Counted from the first letter of the stretch, positions 1 through 8,714 are shown. The stretch: DNA of 64,000 nt from Pseudomonadota bacterium (GCA_023417315.1 JAEZFW010000065.1:58669-122668); one strand, 5' to 3'. Notes: generated by a model not told the origin, from the sequence alone. A program made the numbers and translations.

Positions 1-574
1 TAATCGTTGCGAACGTGTTCGTAATCGTGCGCGCCACTATCGTGAGCCAAGTGTCGCCTGCGATCCCTGAGAGTGCGAACGCGGAAGCCATCACACAGCT
101 CGTCAAGAATGGCGCAGCGATGCCTCCGATCAGGATGAGATTCGCCATCGCCCGCAGACTGTCGAGCCGCACGGGTTGACGCTCCCAGATCACGAGCGCT
201 GCAGCGCCGATGAGGGATTCCGCGCAATTGGCGACGTACTGGATGACTATCTGCGTGACTTCGGTTGTCGTCGCCTGAGCGAGAATGTGGAATGGCAGCA
301 CCGCGAGGCAGTACACCCACCACGTGCGGACGGGCGCAAGGAGTAGCGCGGCGAGAAGTACCGCATTCGGCGCCCAAAATGCGGATACCGGTGCAGCTGG
401 GAAGGCTAGCGCCGACCCCAGTACGGCGGCGGCATAGTAAACGGTGCCCGTCGCGATCGGCGCCACCATGCTTCGCCAATTCCAAGCAGTGCTATTCGGG
501 TCCGCAGATGCAAGCGGAGCGTCGGTATATGCATGCATCGAGGAGGCGGCGAGATTGGATCGCGGGAGAAGCAT
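1..574 (-). CDS. MASE1-domain sensor protein, probably histidine kinase (3' end outside window)
   Basis: The reverse strand is open from an ATG at 574 to the window edge, giving about 191 residues. A GGGGAG ribosome site lies 7 nt before this ATG. From about residue 38 the protein is strongly hydrophobic, with several membrane helices. The stretch around residues 45-75 (AFPAAPVSAFWAPNAVLLAA) has the typical look of the MASE1 integral-membrane sensory domain. MASE1 is usually followed by a histidine kinase, GGDEF or PAS module, which would lie beyond the left edge. The gene starts 59 nt after the FixJ-class response regulator on the same strand, so a sensor kinase is the most natural reading. 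The output domain is not visible, so kinase activity is inference. Confidence 0.72.
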   Translation of the reverse strand, partial: MLLPRSNLAASSMHAYTDAPLASADPNSTAWNWRSMVAPIATGTVYYAAAVLGSALAFPAAPVSAFWAPNAVLLAALLLAPVRTWWVYCLAVLPFHILAQATTTEVTQIVIQYVANCAESLIGAAALVIWERQPVRLDSLRAMANLILIGGIAAPFLTSCVMASAFALSGIAGDTWLTIVARTITNTFATI

Positions 575-633
575 GAGTGCGCTCCCCAAGGTGGATCGCC
601 ACGAGCTCCATAGGTGGGCGAACCGACGAAACA

Positions 634-1395
634 TCAGCGGACCGAGTGCACCGAACCTTCTCCACGGTGATCGGGCGCATAAAGAACGCCTGACAAGGCG
701 TGTTCCGGGTCGCCATCATCGTGCATCGCACCACCGGCGCGTCCAAGGTGCATGAACGCGGAGGATGGCGATGCTTCTTCGGCCAAGATGCCGACGGATA
801 CTGCAAGCCGCACGAGTTGTGCAAGCGATCGAGCACCCATTTTCTGCATGACACGTGCCCGATGTACTTTGATGGTTTTCACGCCCGTGCCGAGATCTGC
901 GGCGATCTGCTTGTTGAGACGTCCGGACACGACGCCCACGAGAACCTCCCGCTCTCGCGGCGTCAACGTAGACAACTTTCCCAGAACGGCATCCTGCAGC
1001 GAAGTTTGATGGCGCAATTGCACATCGATGCGCAGACCTTCTTCGATTGCAGCGAACAGATCTGCTTTGAGAACGGGCTTCGTCAGGAAAGTCACAGCAC
1101 CGCCGCGCATCGCATCGACGCTCGCCGGGATGTCTCCTTGACCGCTTAAGAATACGATCGGCCGCCGGCAACCGGATTTGGCGAGCGCCGCCTGCACTTG
1201 CAGCCCGTTGATCTCGGGCATCGCGAAGTCGAGCACGACACAGCCGTGTTGCATCGGATCGTGCATGGACAGAAAGAGTGCCGAAGACGTAAACACGCGT
1301 GCGTCATACCCCGCCGAGCTCAACAAACGGCTGAGGGCACGACAGACGTCCGCGTCATCGTCGACTATGTAGATGGTGGCCGTCGGCTGATGCAT
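634..1395 (-). CDS. FixJ/NarL-type two-component response regulator
   Basis: This protein of about 253 residues has an N-terminal receiver domain with the acidic pocket VDDDAD near residue 11, phosphoacceptor Asp56 in VVLDFAMPEING and the conserved Lys in FLTKPV. A C-terminal LuxR-type helix-turn-helix follows (LTPREREVLVGVVSG, then NKQIAADLG and KTIKVHRARVMQKMGA). The start was taken at the ATG directly ahead of the receiver (MHQPTATIYIVDDD). An upstream frame extension to 1452 has no domain content. The last ~50 residues after the helix-turn-helix are low in homology and may be a lineage-specific tail. It is followed 59 nt downstream by a MASE1 sensor gene, so the two probably form a two-component system. 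It is a plausible regulator of the 16-bp palindromic sites in the next 18 kb (inference). Confidence 0.92.
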   Translation of the reverse strand: MHQPTATIYIVDDDADVCRALSRLLSSAGYDARVFTSSALFLSMHDPMQHGCVVLDFAMPEINGLQVQAALAKSGCRRPIVFLSGQGDIPASVDAMRGGAVTFLTKPVLKADLFAAIEEGLRIDVQLRHQTSLQDAVLGKLSTLTPREREVLVGVVSGRLNKQIAADLGTGVKTIKVHRARVMQKMGARSLAQLVRLAVSVGILAEEASPSSAFMHLGRAGGAMHDDGDPEHALSGVLYAPDHRGEGSVHSVR

Positions 1396-1733
1396 CGTTC
1401 CTTTCCCGCTGTTACCGACTACGCGCGACACTAGTGCGGTAGCGGGTTGCAATGCAATCCGTGAAGCTTCCTACGCGTCTTCGTCTAACACCTGTCGGAT
1501 CGAATAGACAAACAGAAGAATCACCTCCCGCGCTGCGTATGGTGTGAGCGTAGACAACGGACGCTCGCGCCACCCCAAGGTGTATTGCTGCAGTGCTCCT
1601 GAGACGCGGGTCTCATGTTGCGCCAGGCCCGCGTAGCATAGGGGCGAATACGATTCCCAAGTCGCAGTCTTTCGGTGAGCGCACTCGCTAGGCTGCAGCC
1701 CAGGTAGATGAGTCGTGGGATCGAGGCATACGC
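1396..1733. promoter_or_regulatory. Divergent intergenic region between response regulator and receiver gene
   Basis: This 338-bp stretch without a gene separates the FixJ-class regulator (leftward) from the single-domain receiver (rightward), so it should carry both promoters. It holds the 10-mer CCCCAAGGTG at 1573-1582, which recurs at 584-593 just ahead of the MASE1 gene. It also holds a short inverted repeat around GAGACGCGGGTCTC (1600-1613). I see no clear -35/-10 pair and no good copy of the 16-bp regulon motif. Confidence 0.4.
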
Positions 1734-2099
1734 GTGTCTCTCAAGGTTCTCATCATCGATGATGACCGCAGCGTTCGCACTGGTCTGGTGAGGGTGCTGC
1801 GCACGCGTGGATATCTGGCGGCTAGCGCGAGCAATGCAGAGGAAGCGCTCGCGGCAGCGCTTCGCTTTCGGCCAGACATCATCGTGCTGGATTTGATGTT
1901 GCCGGGTCAGAGCGGTACTGAGCTGGCTCGTGCCATACGAGGCGAGCCGGACATTGCGGGCGTTCCAATCATTGCGCTCAGCGCGTCTCCTTGGTTAGTC
2001 GCAGCTTCAGATCCGCTTTTCAAGACGGTGCTGACCAAGCCATGTCGCGTGAATGACTTGGTCCAAGCAATCACGCGGGCCGTTTCCACTGATGGGTAG
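1734..2099 (+). CDS. Single-domain CheY-like response regulator
   Basis: This 121-residue protein consists only of a receiver domain. The acidic pair follows LIIDDD at residues 8-11, the phosphoacceptor is Asp53 in IIVLDLMLPGQSG, a Ser/Thr switch sits in IIALSAS, and the invariant Lys is in VLTKPC. There is no output domain, so it probably passes a phosphoryl signal by protein contact or acts as a phosphate sink. The start is GTG with a GAGG-like site about 8 nt upstream. No upstream ATG is in frame with it. It is divergent from the FixJ-class regulator, which suggests that it belongs to the same signalling locus. Its kinase partner cannot be named from the sequence. Confidence 0.88.
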   Translation: MSLKVLIIDDDRSVRTGLVRVLRTRGYLAASASNAEEALAAALRFRPDIIVLDLMLPGQSGTELARAIRGEPDIAGVPIIALSASPWLVAASDPLFKTVLTKPCRVNDLVQAITRAVSTDG

Positions 2100-2165
2100 T
2101 TATCGTCGTCTAGTCATTCTTCGATCGTCCGCCAGGTGAGTAGTCTCGAGCGCTGCGGGATTTGG

Positions 2166-2181
2166 CTGCGTCAAGGGCCAA
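2166..2181. promoter_or_regulatory. Weak copy of the 16-bp stress-regulon motif
   Basis: Read on the minus strand this is TTGGCCCTTGACGCAG. Its left half matches the consensus TTRGSCYYTRGTCCAA but the right half is poor. It lies 106 bp before the baeRF3-type gene, a spacing like that of the better sites. It is a candidate only. Confidence 0.3.
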
Positions 2182-2286
2182 TTTGCCACTGAGAATGAGG
2201 CCCGTAGGCTGCGCTCATGATCACGGCGTGCATCGCTTAGTGGCTGTTGGAGGTTTCAGCGGTGCCCCGTGCGAAAGGAGGCAATC

Positions 2287-3423
2287 GTGGAAACCATCTC
2301 CCGAGACTTGAACGATCTTCTACTGCAAGCCCATGCGACACCCTGCATCTCGTTGTACCAGCCGACGCATTGCCATCATCCGGACAATAGACAAGATCCG
2401 ATCCGCTTCAAGAATCTCTTGTCGGGATTGCGCACTGCTCTCGAGCACGGATATCCAAGGTGCGATCACAAGATGCTCTTGCAACCCTTGGTCGCACTGA
2501 CAGATGACGCTTCCTTCTGGAATAACGCGCTCGATGGGCTTGCGGTGCTTGCGAGCGATGGATTCTCCCGCATCTATCGCTTGCAGCGCCCGCTGCCCGA
2601 ACGAGCGGTCGTCTCCGACAGCTTCCACATAAAGCCCCTGATACGCATCCTGCAGTCTGCGGACCGTTATCAGCTCCTCGCGCTTACACGCCGAAGCGCA
2701 CGACTGTTCGAAGGCAATCGCGACGTGCTCGATGAAGTGCCGCTTGCAGATGAGGTACCGCGAACCATCGAAGAGGCGCTCGGGGAGGAGCTCACGCAGC
2801 CATACCTGACGGGCTCGAGCAGGACCAGTTCCGGCAGGGCAATCTTCCATGGGCACGGCTCCAGGAAAGACGAGCGAGACATGGATACCGAGCGATTCTT
2901 TCGCGCCATCGACACTGCGCTTTGGGTGCATCATTCGAGGCCGTCCGGGTTGCCGCTCATTCTCGTGGCGCTACCGGAACATCATGCAACGTTTCGCCGC
3001 GTCAGCCGCAATCCGCTGCTTGCGAAGGAAACCATCGCCGTCGATCCCGAGACCCTCGACCGCGAGTCTCTACGAGAAATCGGATGGCGGGCCGAACGCC
3101 CGCGCTATCTCGCGCTCACCGCGGAGCTCACGAATCGCTTCCGGCAGGCGTGGTCGAGCGGACAAGCTTCCGATGAGCTCGCGCGAGTCGCGCTGGCTGC
3201 CGTACAGGGGCGAGTCGAAACCCTGCTGGTGGACGCAGACGTGCATGTTCCGGGGAGACTCGATGCCAAGAGCGGTGCGCTGCAGGCCTCGGCTGCAGCG
3301 GATGTGGACGATCTGTTGGATGATATTACCGAGCTGGTGTTGAAGCGGGGAGGTGCAGCGGTCGTCATTCCGAGCGAGCGTATGCCCACACAGACGGGTA
3401 TTGCCGCGATCTATAGATATTGA
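2287..3423 (+). CDS. baeRF3-type (archaeo-eukaryotic release factor-like) protein
   Basis: This 378-residue soluble protein resembles the bacterial aeRF1-like families found in stress islands: an N-terminal domain (about residues 5-130, opening with LLLQAHATPCISLYQPTH) and a C-terminal domain ending in LVLKRGGAAVVIPSERM, which is typical of eRF1 domain 3-like folds. The family is thought to act on ribosomes or stress RNA, but its bacterial role is not settled. The frame is open from a GTG at 2269. However, a perfect AAAGGAGG ribosome site at 2274-2281 sits 5 nt before a second in-frame GTG at 2287, so I place the start there. A weak copy of the regulon motif lies upstream. Neighbouring BON, SHOCT and DUF1269 genes fit a stress setting. 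Confidence 0.82.
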   Translation: METISRDLNDLLLQAHATPCISLYQPTHCHHPDNRQDPIRFKNLLSGLRTALEHGYPRCDHKMLLQPLVALTDDASFWNNALDGLAVLASDGFSRIYRLQRPLPERAVVSDSFHIKPLIRILQSADRYQLLALTRRSARLFEGNRDVLDEVPLADEVPRTIEEALGEELTQPYLTGSSRTSSGRAIFHGHGSRKDERDMDTERFFRAIDTALWVHHSRPSGLPLILVALPEHHATFRRVSRNPLLAKETIAVDPETLDRESLREIGWRAERPRYLALTAELTNRFRQAWSSGQASDELARVALAAVQGRVETLLVDADVHVPGRLDAKSGALQASAAADVDDLLDDITELVLKRGGAAVVIPSERMPTQTGIAAIYRY

Positions 3424-3524
3424 TCGGATCTGTGCCGCGTGCTCGATCGTGCTCTGCCGCGCGCTGCTCGAGTGCGCGTCTCTCAGCCGAGCCGGCTGAA
3501 AGACGCACAAAGACGTGCTTGTGT

Positions 3525-4283
3525 TCAGATACCGATGCCAGCTCGCGCTGCTGTCGCGGACGCGGGCTGATCATGCGTTTGGATGTGGACGCTCTCGAGT
3601 ACCTCCGCAGTCTGGCCCGATGCATCGCGCGTGCTCTCCAATCCTTTCTCAAGTGCCTCCGCGCCTTCGTGCAGGTGTTTCTGCGAAAAGTCTCGCAGAG
3701 CATGACCTGCTGAGGTGCCAAGCTCGCCGAGTGCTTTGCGCTCCTTGATTCCCCAGAGGACGAGGGCGCACCCGGTCGCACCTGCGAACACGCGTCCGGC
3801 AATCGACCAACCGTCGTTCCCATTTCCATGAGGATGCTCTCGAACGCCTTCGTGAGGCTCGCGAGGCGTCAGATGGTCAGTGATGACCCGAATGCCGTCG
3901 ATCGAACGCAACTCATCGAGCAGATGCTGGTGCTCGAAAGTGAGTATGTCGCCGCGCACATAGACATTGCCGTCGTGGGCCGTGCACTCGACTGCCGTGG
4001 GGTGAGTCGTCGAGCGTTCGATGGCGGCTCGCGCCTGTTTGCACAGCGCTTTGTCGCTCGTCTGCGCGCGTTCTCGATTCGCTGGGGTCCTTGCTGTGAA
4101 GGAGTGGAACTGATTCGAGAGCTCGTGCCGCGCATCACGCGTGCGAAGCTCGAGATTTCTCGCGGTTCGTTCACATTGATCCACGAGCAGGAGGCGTCTG
4201 CGACGACCGCTGACGGGATCTAGGAGATATACGGCGCCTGCAGTGAGCGCCACGCTAAGCAAGGATCGGGAAAGGTTGTTCAT
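3525..4283 (-). CDS. BON-domain membrane protein
   Basis: This protein of 252 residues begins with a membrane helix (residues ~5-21) followed by YLLDPVSGRRRR, the basic turn seen in many small BON proteins that anchor in the inner membrane. A single BON domain spans about residues 82-138 (HPTAVECTAHDGNVYVRGDI through GIRVITDHL). A second hydrophobic helix (SIAGRVFAGATGCALVLWGI) is near 158-178. The C-terminal 70 residues are polar and probably helical. BON domains bind phospholipid or peptidoglycan-associated partners and protect the envelope. The start is backed by GAGGGG 5 nt upstream. A good copy of the 16-bp motif lies 91 bp upstream of the start, so it probably has its own promoter, separate from the SHOCT gene behind it. 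Confidence 0.85.
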   Translation of the reverse strand: MNNLSRSLLSVALTAGAVYLLDPVSGRRRRLLLVDQCERTARNLELRTRDARHELSNQFHSFTARTPANRERAQTSDKALCKQARAAIERSTTHPTAVECTAHDGNVYVRGDILTFEHQHLLDELRSIDGIRVITDHLTPREPHEGVREHPHGNGNDGWSIAGRVFAGATGCALVLWGIKERKALGELGTSAGHALRDFSQKHLHEGAEALEKGLESTRDASGQTAEVLESVHIQTHDQPASATAARAGIGI

Positions 4284-4373
4284 GATTGCCCCTCACTGAA
4301 TGTGAGCGTTGGTCGTTTCGTACGAGTCGCTCGATTCCGTATCGATGCTAGGCGCAAGCCGGGATCACACAAG

Positions 4374-4389
4374 CTGGACATAGGTCCAA
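4374..4389 (-). promoter_or_regulatory. 16-bp regulon motif, site E (BON gene)
   Basis: The sequence CTGGACATAGGTCCAA contains the palindrome TGGAC-N4-GTCCA and matches the other sites over GGTCCAA. It lies between the SHOCT gene and the BON gene, 91 bp from the BON start. A TAGCAT hexamer about 24 nt further on could be the -10 element. Confidence 0.55.
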
Positions 4390-4445
4390 CCGTGAACACC
4401 ACGACTGCTTCAGTACGCGGAGCGTGCACGACGCGGGCGCCGGTC

Positions 4446-4703
4446 TTAAGCCCCGAGCACCTTCGCTTTCGCGGCAGCGTACTCCTTGTCGGTCAGCGCG
4501 CCCGATGCTTTGAGATCGGCGAGGTGCTGCAGATTCGCGACGATGTCGATGTCGGTCGATGCATGAGGCGCAGTAGGCACAGGCGCAGAGCGTGCAAACT
4601 TCTGCTCCTGACGCCGTTGTACCCGACCAGCTACGCTCGTAGCGGTGCCCGCGATCACGGCTGTTCGTGCAGCCGTGCGTAGAAGTCCTGGTCTTCTAGC
4701 CAT
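4446..4703 (-). CDS. Small SHOCT-domain protein
   Basis: An 85-residue protein with a basic N-terminus (RRPGLLRTAARTAVIAGTAT), a variable middle part and a C-terminal SHOCT motif (residues ~53-85: IVANLQHLADLKASGALTDK, then EYAAAKAKVL). SHOCT is a short helical-hairpin oligomerisation tag, usually joined to membrane or nucleic-acid-binding parts. The start has AAGGGAG 6 nt upstream, and it lies 12 nt after the end of the aminopeptidase gene. It is therefore probably the last gene of the AbgT-aminopeptidase-SHOCT operon. Its exact function is unknown. Confidence 0.82.
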   Translation of the reverse strand: MARRPGLLRTAARTAVIAGTATSVAGRVQRRQEQKFARSAPVPTAPHASTDIDIVANLQHLADLKASGALTDKEYAAAKAKVLGA

Positions 4704-4715
4704 GATGCGCTCCCT

Positions 4716-6296
4716 TCATTGTGCGTTCGCGCGTTCGGCGCGTCGGATGAGGAACTCGGAGATCAAAGGCACCGGACGGCCGGTTGCACCTTTCGCATCG
4801 CCTCCGACGGATGCGGTGCCTGCGATGTCCAAATGTGCCCAGGTGTAAGCCTTCGTGAATCGCGACAGGAAGCACGCTGCCGTCACCGATCCAGCGGCGC
4901 GTCCGCCGAGATTGCTCATGTCAGCGAAGTTGCTCTTGAGCTGCTCCTGATACTCATCGAAGAGCGGCATGCGCCAAGCGCGATCACCGGCATCCGTACC
5001 GCATTCGAGGAGCTCATCGGCCAGAGCATCGTCGTTCGCATAAAGGCCGCTCGTCTGCGTGCCGAGCGCAATGACGCACGCGCCGGTCAGCGTCGCGATA
5101 TCCACGACGCAGTTAGGCTCAAAACGTTCCGCATATGTGAGCGCATCGCAGAGGATGAGCCTTCCTTCCGCATCGGTGTTGAGAATCTCGATCGTTTGAC
5201 CCGACATCGACGTGACCACATCGCCAGGTCGCGTGGCGTTACCGCCAGGCATGTTCTCGACAGCCGGGACGATGCCGATCAGATCGATCGGAAGGGCGAG
5301 GCGTGCGGCGGTTCTCATCGCACCGAAGACACTGGCAGCGCCGCACATGTCGTACTTCATCATGTCCAGATCGTCGCCGGGCTTCAGGGAAACTCCTCCG
5401 GTGTCGAACGTCACGCCCTTGCCGACGAGCACGACCGGCTTTCCGTTCTTTTGCTTCTTGGCGCCACGGTAATGCATCACGATGAACTTGCATGGTTGGT
5501 CGGAAGCGCGTCCGACGGAAAGCGCAGATCCCATGCCGAGCTTCTCCATGTCGGAGCGCTCGAGCACCTCCACTTCCAGGCCGAACTCTTTGCCAAGCGT
5601 GCGCGCGACCTCGGCCAGATACGGAGGGTGACATACATTGCCTGGTAAATTGCCTAGATCCTTCGCAAGCGCCATACCTTCGGCGATCGCTTCTCCGCGC
5701 TTCACTGCAAGCTCGAGATCCGGGGTGGGCTCTTCGGCAATCAGAAGGGATATTTCGCGCGCACCGTGCTTCGCGCCGCCATTCGTTCTCTTTGGCGCGT
5801 TGAATTGATATTGCCCGTCCGCGAGCAGGCAGCTCGCCCGCTGCAGTTCCCACGCGAGCGCACGGCCAGGAATCTCGGTTTGCGGCAGCGTGATGCTCGC
5901 CTTGGTTGCCTTACCTTCGAGCAACGCTTTTGCGACGCCGCGAAGGGCATCGTCGAATGCTCTTTCGCCGAAGCCGGCGCGCGGGCCGAGACTCACGAGC
6001 AGCACGCGACGCGCAACCACGCCGGGCACGTCATACAGCATCAGCGTCGTACCGGCTTTCCCATCGAGCTCGCTTTGAACGCTCAGAGCCGAGAGCTTGC
6101 CTTTCGACGCGCTATCGACGTCCTTCGCTGCGGGCGATAGCCCACCGTCCGAAAATACTCCGACGGCGAGCACGTCCGTCGATTCCTTCGACGGCGCGAT
6201 CCTCTTCAACGTGAAGCGCAATGGTTCGCGGTTGTAGGCGGCACTCTTGATCTTCGTCGTCTCTCGAGCCTTCGCTGAGACGTCATCACTAGTCAT
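4716..6296 (-). CDS. pepA: Leucyl aminopeptidase, M17 family
   Basis: This 526-residue cytosolic metallopeptidase removes N-terminal amino acids from peptides. The C-terminal catalytic half carries the M17 motifs: VGKGVTFDTGGVSLKP (metal-ligand Asp and two Lys), MKYDMCGAASV (Asp ligand) and the signature NTDAEGRLILCDAL (Asp and Glu ligands plus the catalytic Arg). The N-terminal half is the usual macro-like domain, slightly longer than in E. coli PepA (~503 residues). The start has AGGAG 6 nt upstream. It follows the AbgT-family transporter by 22 nt on the same strand, and AbgT proteins handle p-aminobenzoyl-glutamate or related dipeptide-like molecules, so uptake followed by peptide cleavage is a possible link. 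A second M17 gene lies at 14.2 kb. Confidence 0.95.
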   Translation of the reverse strand: MTSDDVSAKARETTKIKSAAYNREPLRFTLKRIAPSKESTDVLAVGVFSDGGLSPAAKDVDSASKGKLSALSVQSELDGKAGTTLMLYDVPGVVARRVLLVSLGPRAGFGERAFDDALRGVAKALLEGKATKASITLPQTEIPGRALAWELQRASCLLADGQYQFNAPKRTNGGAKHGAREISLLIAEEPTPDLELAVKRGEAIAEGMALAKDLGNLPGNVCHPPYLAEVARTLGKEFGLEVEVLERSDMEKLGMGSALSVGRASDQPCKFIVMHYRGAKKQKNGKPVVLVGKGVTFDTGGVSLKPGDDLDMMKYDMCGAASVFGAMRTAARLALPIDLIGIVPAVENMPGGNATRPGDVVTSMSGQTIEILNTDAEGRLILCDALTYAERFEPNCVVDIATLTGACVIALGTQTSGLYANDDALADELLECGTDAGDRAWRMPLFDEYQEQLKSNFADMSNLGGRAAGSVTAACFLSRFTKAYTWAHLDIAGTASVGGDAKGATGRPVPLISEFLIRRAERANAQ

Positions 6297-6318
6297 CTCG
6301 ATCTCCTACTTTCGAAGC

Positions 6319-7905
6319 CTAGAGCCCCCATGGCAACCCGAGCACGTGCCATGCGGTGAAGAGCAGAACCCAAAGCACGAGAACTACGATCACGTAAGGC
6401 AACATCAGAGCGATCACCGTACCGACGCCAGCCTTCGGATCGTACTTCTGTGCGAAAGACACGATCAGGGCGAAGTATGCGTTGAGGGGCGAGATCGCAT
6501 TGATCGGACCATCGGCAACGCGATAGGCCGCGAGGACCGCCTCGGGATCGACATTGAGCCGCATGAGCAATGGCACGAAGACGGGCGCGAAGATCGCCCA
6601 CTTCGGGATCGCGCCCGTCATGATCAGATCGAGCAGCACGATCGCGAGAATGAATCCAAGGAGTAAGGTGAGGCCGTTGAGGCCGGCCGCTTCGAGCGTA
6701 TCGCCGAGGTTGACGGCGACCAATGTCGCCATGTTGGTGTAGGTGAAGAACGCCAAGAACTGGCTGATCACGAACAACAAGAAGATGAGGCCGGCGAGGC
6801 CTCGTACTGCTTTCTCCATCGCGGAGATGACATCGACGGTCTTGCGAATGGTGCCTGCGCCGTAGCCGTACAACCATCCGGCGGACAAGAACAGAATCGT
6901 GATGAACACGATGAGCCCGTTCATGAAAGGAGAGTCGCCGATGAGCGCGCCGGTCTCCGGATTGCGCAGCGGCGCGCCCGGCGGAAGAGAGAGGAGAGCG
7001 AACACGACGATTGCAGCGAGCATCGCGTATCCAGCGAACCTGAGGCCGCGCGATTCCTCGGGTGTCATTCCACCGCTCACGGGTTCCGGCCGTTCGCCTG
7101 TGTAAGCCCCGAGTCGCGGTTCGACCATCTTCTCCGTGACGAATCCTACGGCGAAGGTCAGTAGCAGGACGGAGGCGACGGAGAACCAGAAGTTCGCCGT
7201 GAGGTCGATCGACCGCGACGGGTTCATCAGGTGGATGGCATCGTTCGTGATTCCCGTCAGAATGCCGTCGAGCGGTTTGATGAGGATGTTCACGCTGAAG
7301 ACTGCAGCAACGCCCGCGAAGGATGCTGCGAGACCCGCCAGCGGATGCCTGCCGAGCGTCAGGAATGCCGCCGCTGCGAGCGGGATGAGTACTAGATAAC
7401 CCGCGTCGGCGGCGATGCTGGAGAGGATGCCGATGAAGACCAAGATGTAGGTCATCGCCACTCGCGGTGCGACGTTCACGAGCTTGTGAATCAAGGCCCT
7501 GATGAGCCCGGCTTCTTCGGCGACGCCGACGCCGAGCATCGCGACGATGATCACGCCGACCGCCGTGAAGCTCATGAAGTTGCTGACGACCCCGGTGTAC
7601 ATGAAGCGCAGGCCGTCTGCCGTCAGCAAGCTTTGCGCGCGCGTCGTCACCTCTTCGACTGCGTGTGTCTCGGGGTTGATCGATTGATAAGTGACGCTCG
7701 ACCCCAGCATGTAGAAGAGATGTGACAGCAGGATCACGATCCCGATCAGCATCACGAAGATGACGACCGGGTGCGGTACCTTGTTGCCGACACGCTCGAT
7801 GGTATCGAGCGCGCGCTCCATGCGTGTCTTACCGCCATGTTTGGACGGCGGCGCGGCCGGTGCTTCGTCGAACTCGGCGGAATCGAATGTCGATCGCTTT
7901 GCCAT
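6319..7905 (-). CDS. AbgT-family transporter
   Basis: This inner-membrane protein of 528 residues has about a dozen hydrophobic helices and the AbgT/MtrF look: N-terminal MERALDTIERVGNKVPHPVV, then GILSSIAADAGYLVLIPLAA, and near the C-terminus a long run containing GAIPKWAIFAPVFVPL. The length is close to the family norm of ~510. Members import p-aminobenzoyl-glutamate or export antimetabolites such as sulfonamides. The sequence does not tell which applies here. I start it at the ATG of MAKRSTFDS; the open frame reaches 8025, but the extra 40 residues have no family content. Ribosome-site support is weak. It forms an operon with the M17 aminopeptidase and SHOCT gene downstream. Confidence 0.9.
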   Translation of the reverse strand: MAKRSTFDSAEFDEAPAAPPSKHGGKTRMERALDTIERVGNKVPHPVVIFVMLIGIVILLSHLFYMLGSSVTYQSINPETHAVEEVTTRAQSLLTADGLRFMYTGVVSNFMSFTAVGVIIVAMLGVGVAEEAGLIRALIHKLVNVAPRVAMTYILVFIGILSSIAADAGYLVLIPLAAAAFLTLGRHPLAGLAASFAGVAAVFSVNILIKPLDGILTGITNDAIHLMNPSRSIDLTANFWFSVASVLLLTFAVGFVTEKMVEPRLGAYTGERPEPVSGGMTPEESRGLRFAGYAMLAAIVVFALLSLPPGAPLRNPETGALIGDSPFMNGLIVFITILFLSAGWLYGYGAGTIRKTVDVISAMEKAVRGLAGLIFLLFVISQFLAFFTYTNMATLVAVNLGDTLEAAGLNGLTLLLGFILAIVLLDLIMTGAIPKWAIFAPVFVPLLMRLNVDPEAVLAAYRVADGPINAISPLNAYFALIVSFAQKYDPKAGVGTVIALMLPYVIVVLVLWVLLFTAWHVLGLPWGL

Positions 7906-8031
7906 GATAGTCTGCCGAGATTCTGTGAGAGAGCCAGCCGAGCCGGCGGAACCGAAACTCGAATCGCTCCTTGCTGCAAAGACGCAACCCCGCGGGCGTG
8001 CTGCCGCGCCGGGTTCCAGTGACAACTCAAC

Positions 8032-8059
8032 GATGTAGTGGGGGACCCGACACTACATC
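8032..8059. terminator. Perfect 9-bp inverted repeat between DUF1269 and AbgT genes
   Basis: Arms GATGTAGTG (8032-8040) and CACTACATC (8051-8059) enclose a 10-nt loop. It lies 15 nt after the DUF1269 stop, where a transcript end would be expected. No T-run follows on either strand, so intrinsic termination is uncertain. It could instead stabilise RNA ends or bind a protein. Confidence 0.4.
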
Positions 8060-8074
8060 AATCGACGCCTCACA

Positions 8075-8566
8075 CTAGGCGGCTTCGAGCGTTTCTCGCA
8101 GTGCGGCTTCGTCGTCCTTGTTTAGAGACGTCTGGAATACCTTCCCCCTGCCTGCGAAATCCTTTAGCCCCGCAAGCACTTTGTCGGGCGTTGCACGGCG
8201 GAAGAGCACGAACAGCGCGGAAGAGCCTGGCTTAAAGTTGGCTGCAAGGTCCTTCATCATCTGATTGTTCAGCCCGATGTCCGTGAACTTCGCAGAGAGC
8301 GCACCGGCCGTTGCACCCATCGCTGCGCCGAGCAGCGGATTCAAGAAGATCAAGCCAATGAGCATGCCCCAGAAGCCGCCGCCGATTGCGCCAGCGGAGG
8401 TGAGATTCACCGCTTGATCGAGTTTCGTCTTGCCCTTCTCATTGCGCGTGACGACGACCGAGTCCTCCAGATCGATCAGATGCTCCTTCTGCATCTTGAA
8501 CAATGCCGTGCGCATCTCGAAGGCCGTCGTCGGATCGTCGAACATCACTGCTACTAGTGTGCTCAT
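8075..8566 (-). CDS. DUF1269 family membrane protein
   Basis: This 163-residue protein matches the DUF1269 pattern: N-terminal MSTLVAVMFDDPTTAFEMRT (alpha-beta fold), VVVTRNEKGKTKLDQAVNL, then a glycine-rich membrane hairpin (residues ~57-92, AGAIGGGFWGMLIGLIFL and what follows) and a C-terminal segment SSALFVLFRRATPDKVL. Members are common in stress-island contexts, but their function is unknown. The start is well supported by AGGAG 7 nt upstream. A perfect palindromic copy of the 16-bp motif (site A) lies 95 bp upstream, between this gene and the divergent glutaminase gene. Confidence 0.88.
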   Translation of the reverse strand: MSTLVAVMFDDPTTAFEMRTALFKMQKEHLIDLEDSVVVTRNEKGKTKLDQAVNLTSAGAIGGGFWGMLIGLIFLNPLLGAAMGATAGALSAKFTDIGLNNQMMKDLAANFKPGSSALFVLFRRATPDKVLAGLKDFAGRGKVFQTSLNKDDEAALRETLEAA

Positions 8567-8660
8567 CGCGTTCTCCTAGTTGTGGTCACTGGCTTTCTTG
8601 CGATACTCGTCAGTAGTGTGCATTTAGCCCGAGGATGTACAGGCCGCCCCCTCGCGTCCA

Positions 8661-8676
8661 TTGGGCCTTGGCCCAA
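8661..8676. promoter_or_regulatory. 16-bp regulon motif, site A (perfect palindrome)
   Basis: TTGGGCCTTGGCCCAA is palindromic apart from its central two bases. It lies in the divergent gap between DUF1269 (start 95 bp to the left) and glutaminase. In the DUF1269 direction a TGTACA-like hexamer lies about 20 nt beyond it, placing the motif near a -35 region. Confidence 0.6.
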
Positions 8677-8714
8677 CGACACTTTCTCTTGTGATCCGTC
8701 ATCCTTGCTCTGAC

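Noticed and set aside
584..593. Repeated 10-mer CCCCAAGGTG here and at 1573-1582
   Set aside because: At 584 it largely serves as the ribosome site of the MASE1 gene, and two copies are too few to call an operator.
8661..8714. TTG start of glutaminase at 8661
   Set aside because: The codon is inside the palindromic operator-like site and the extra residues have no family content; a later start was used.
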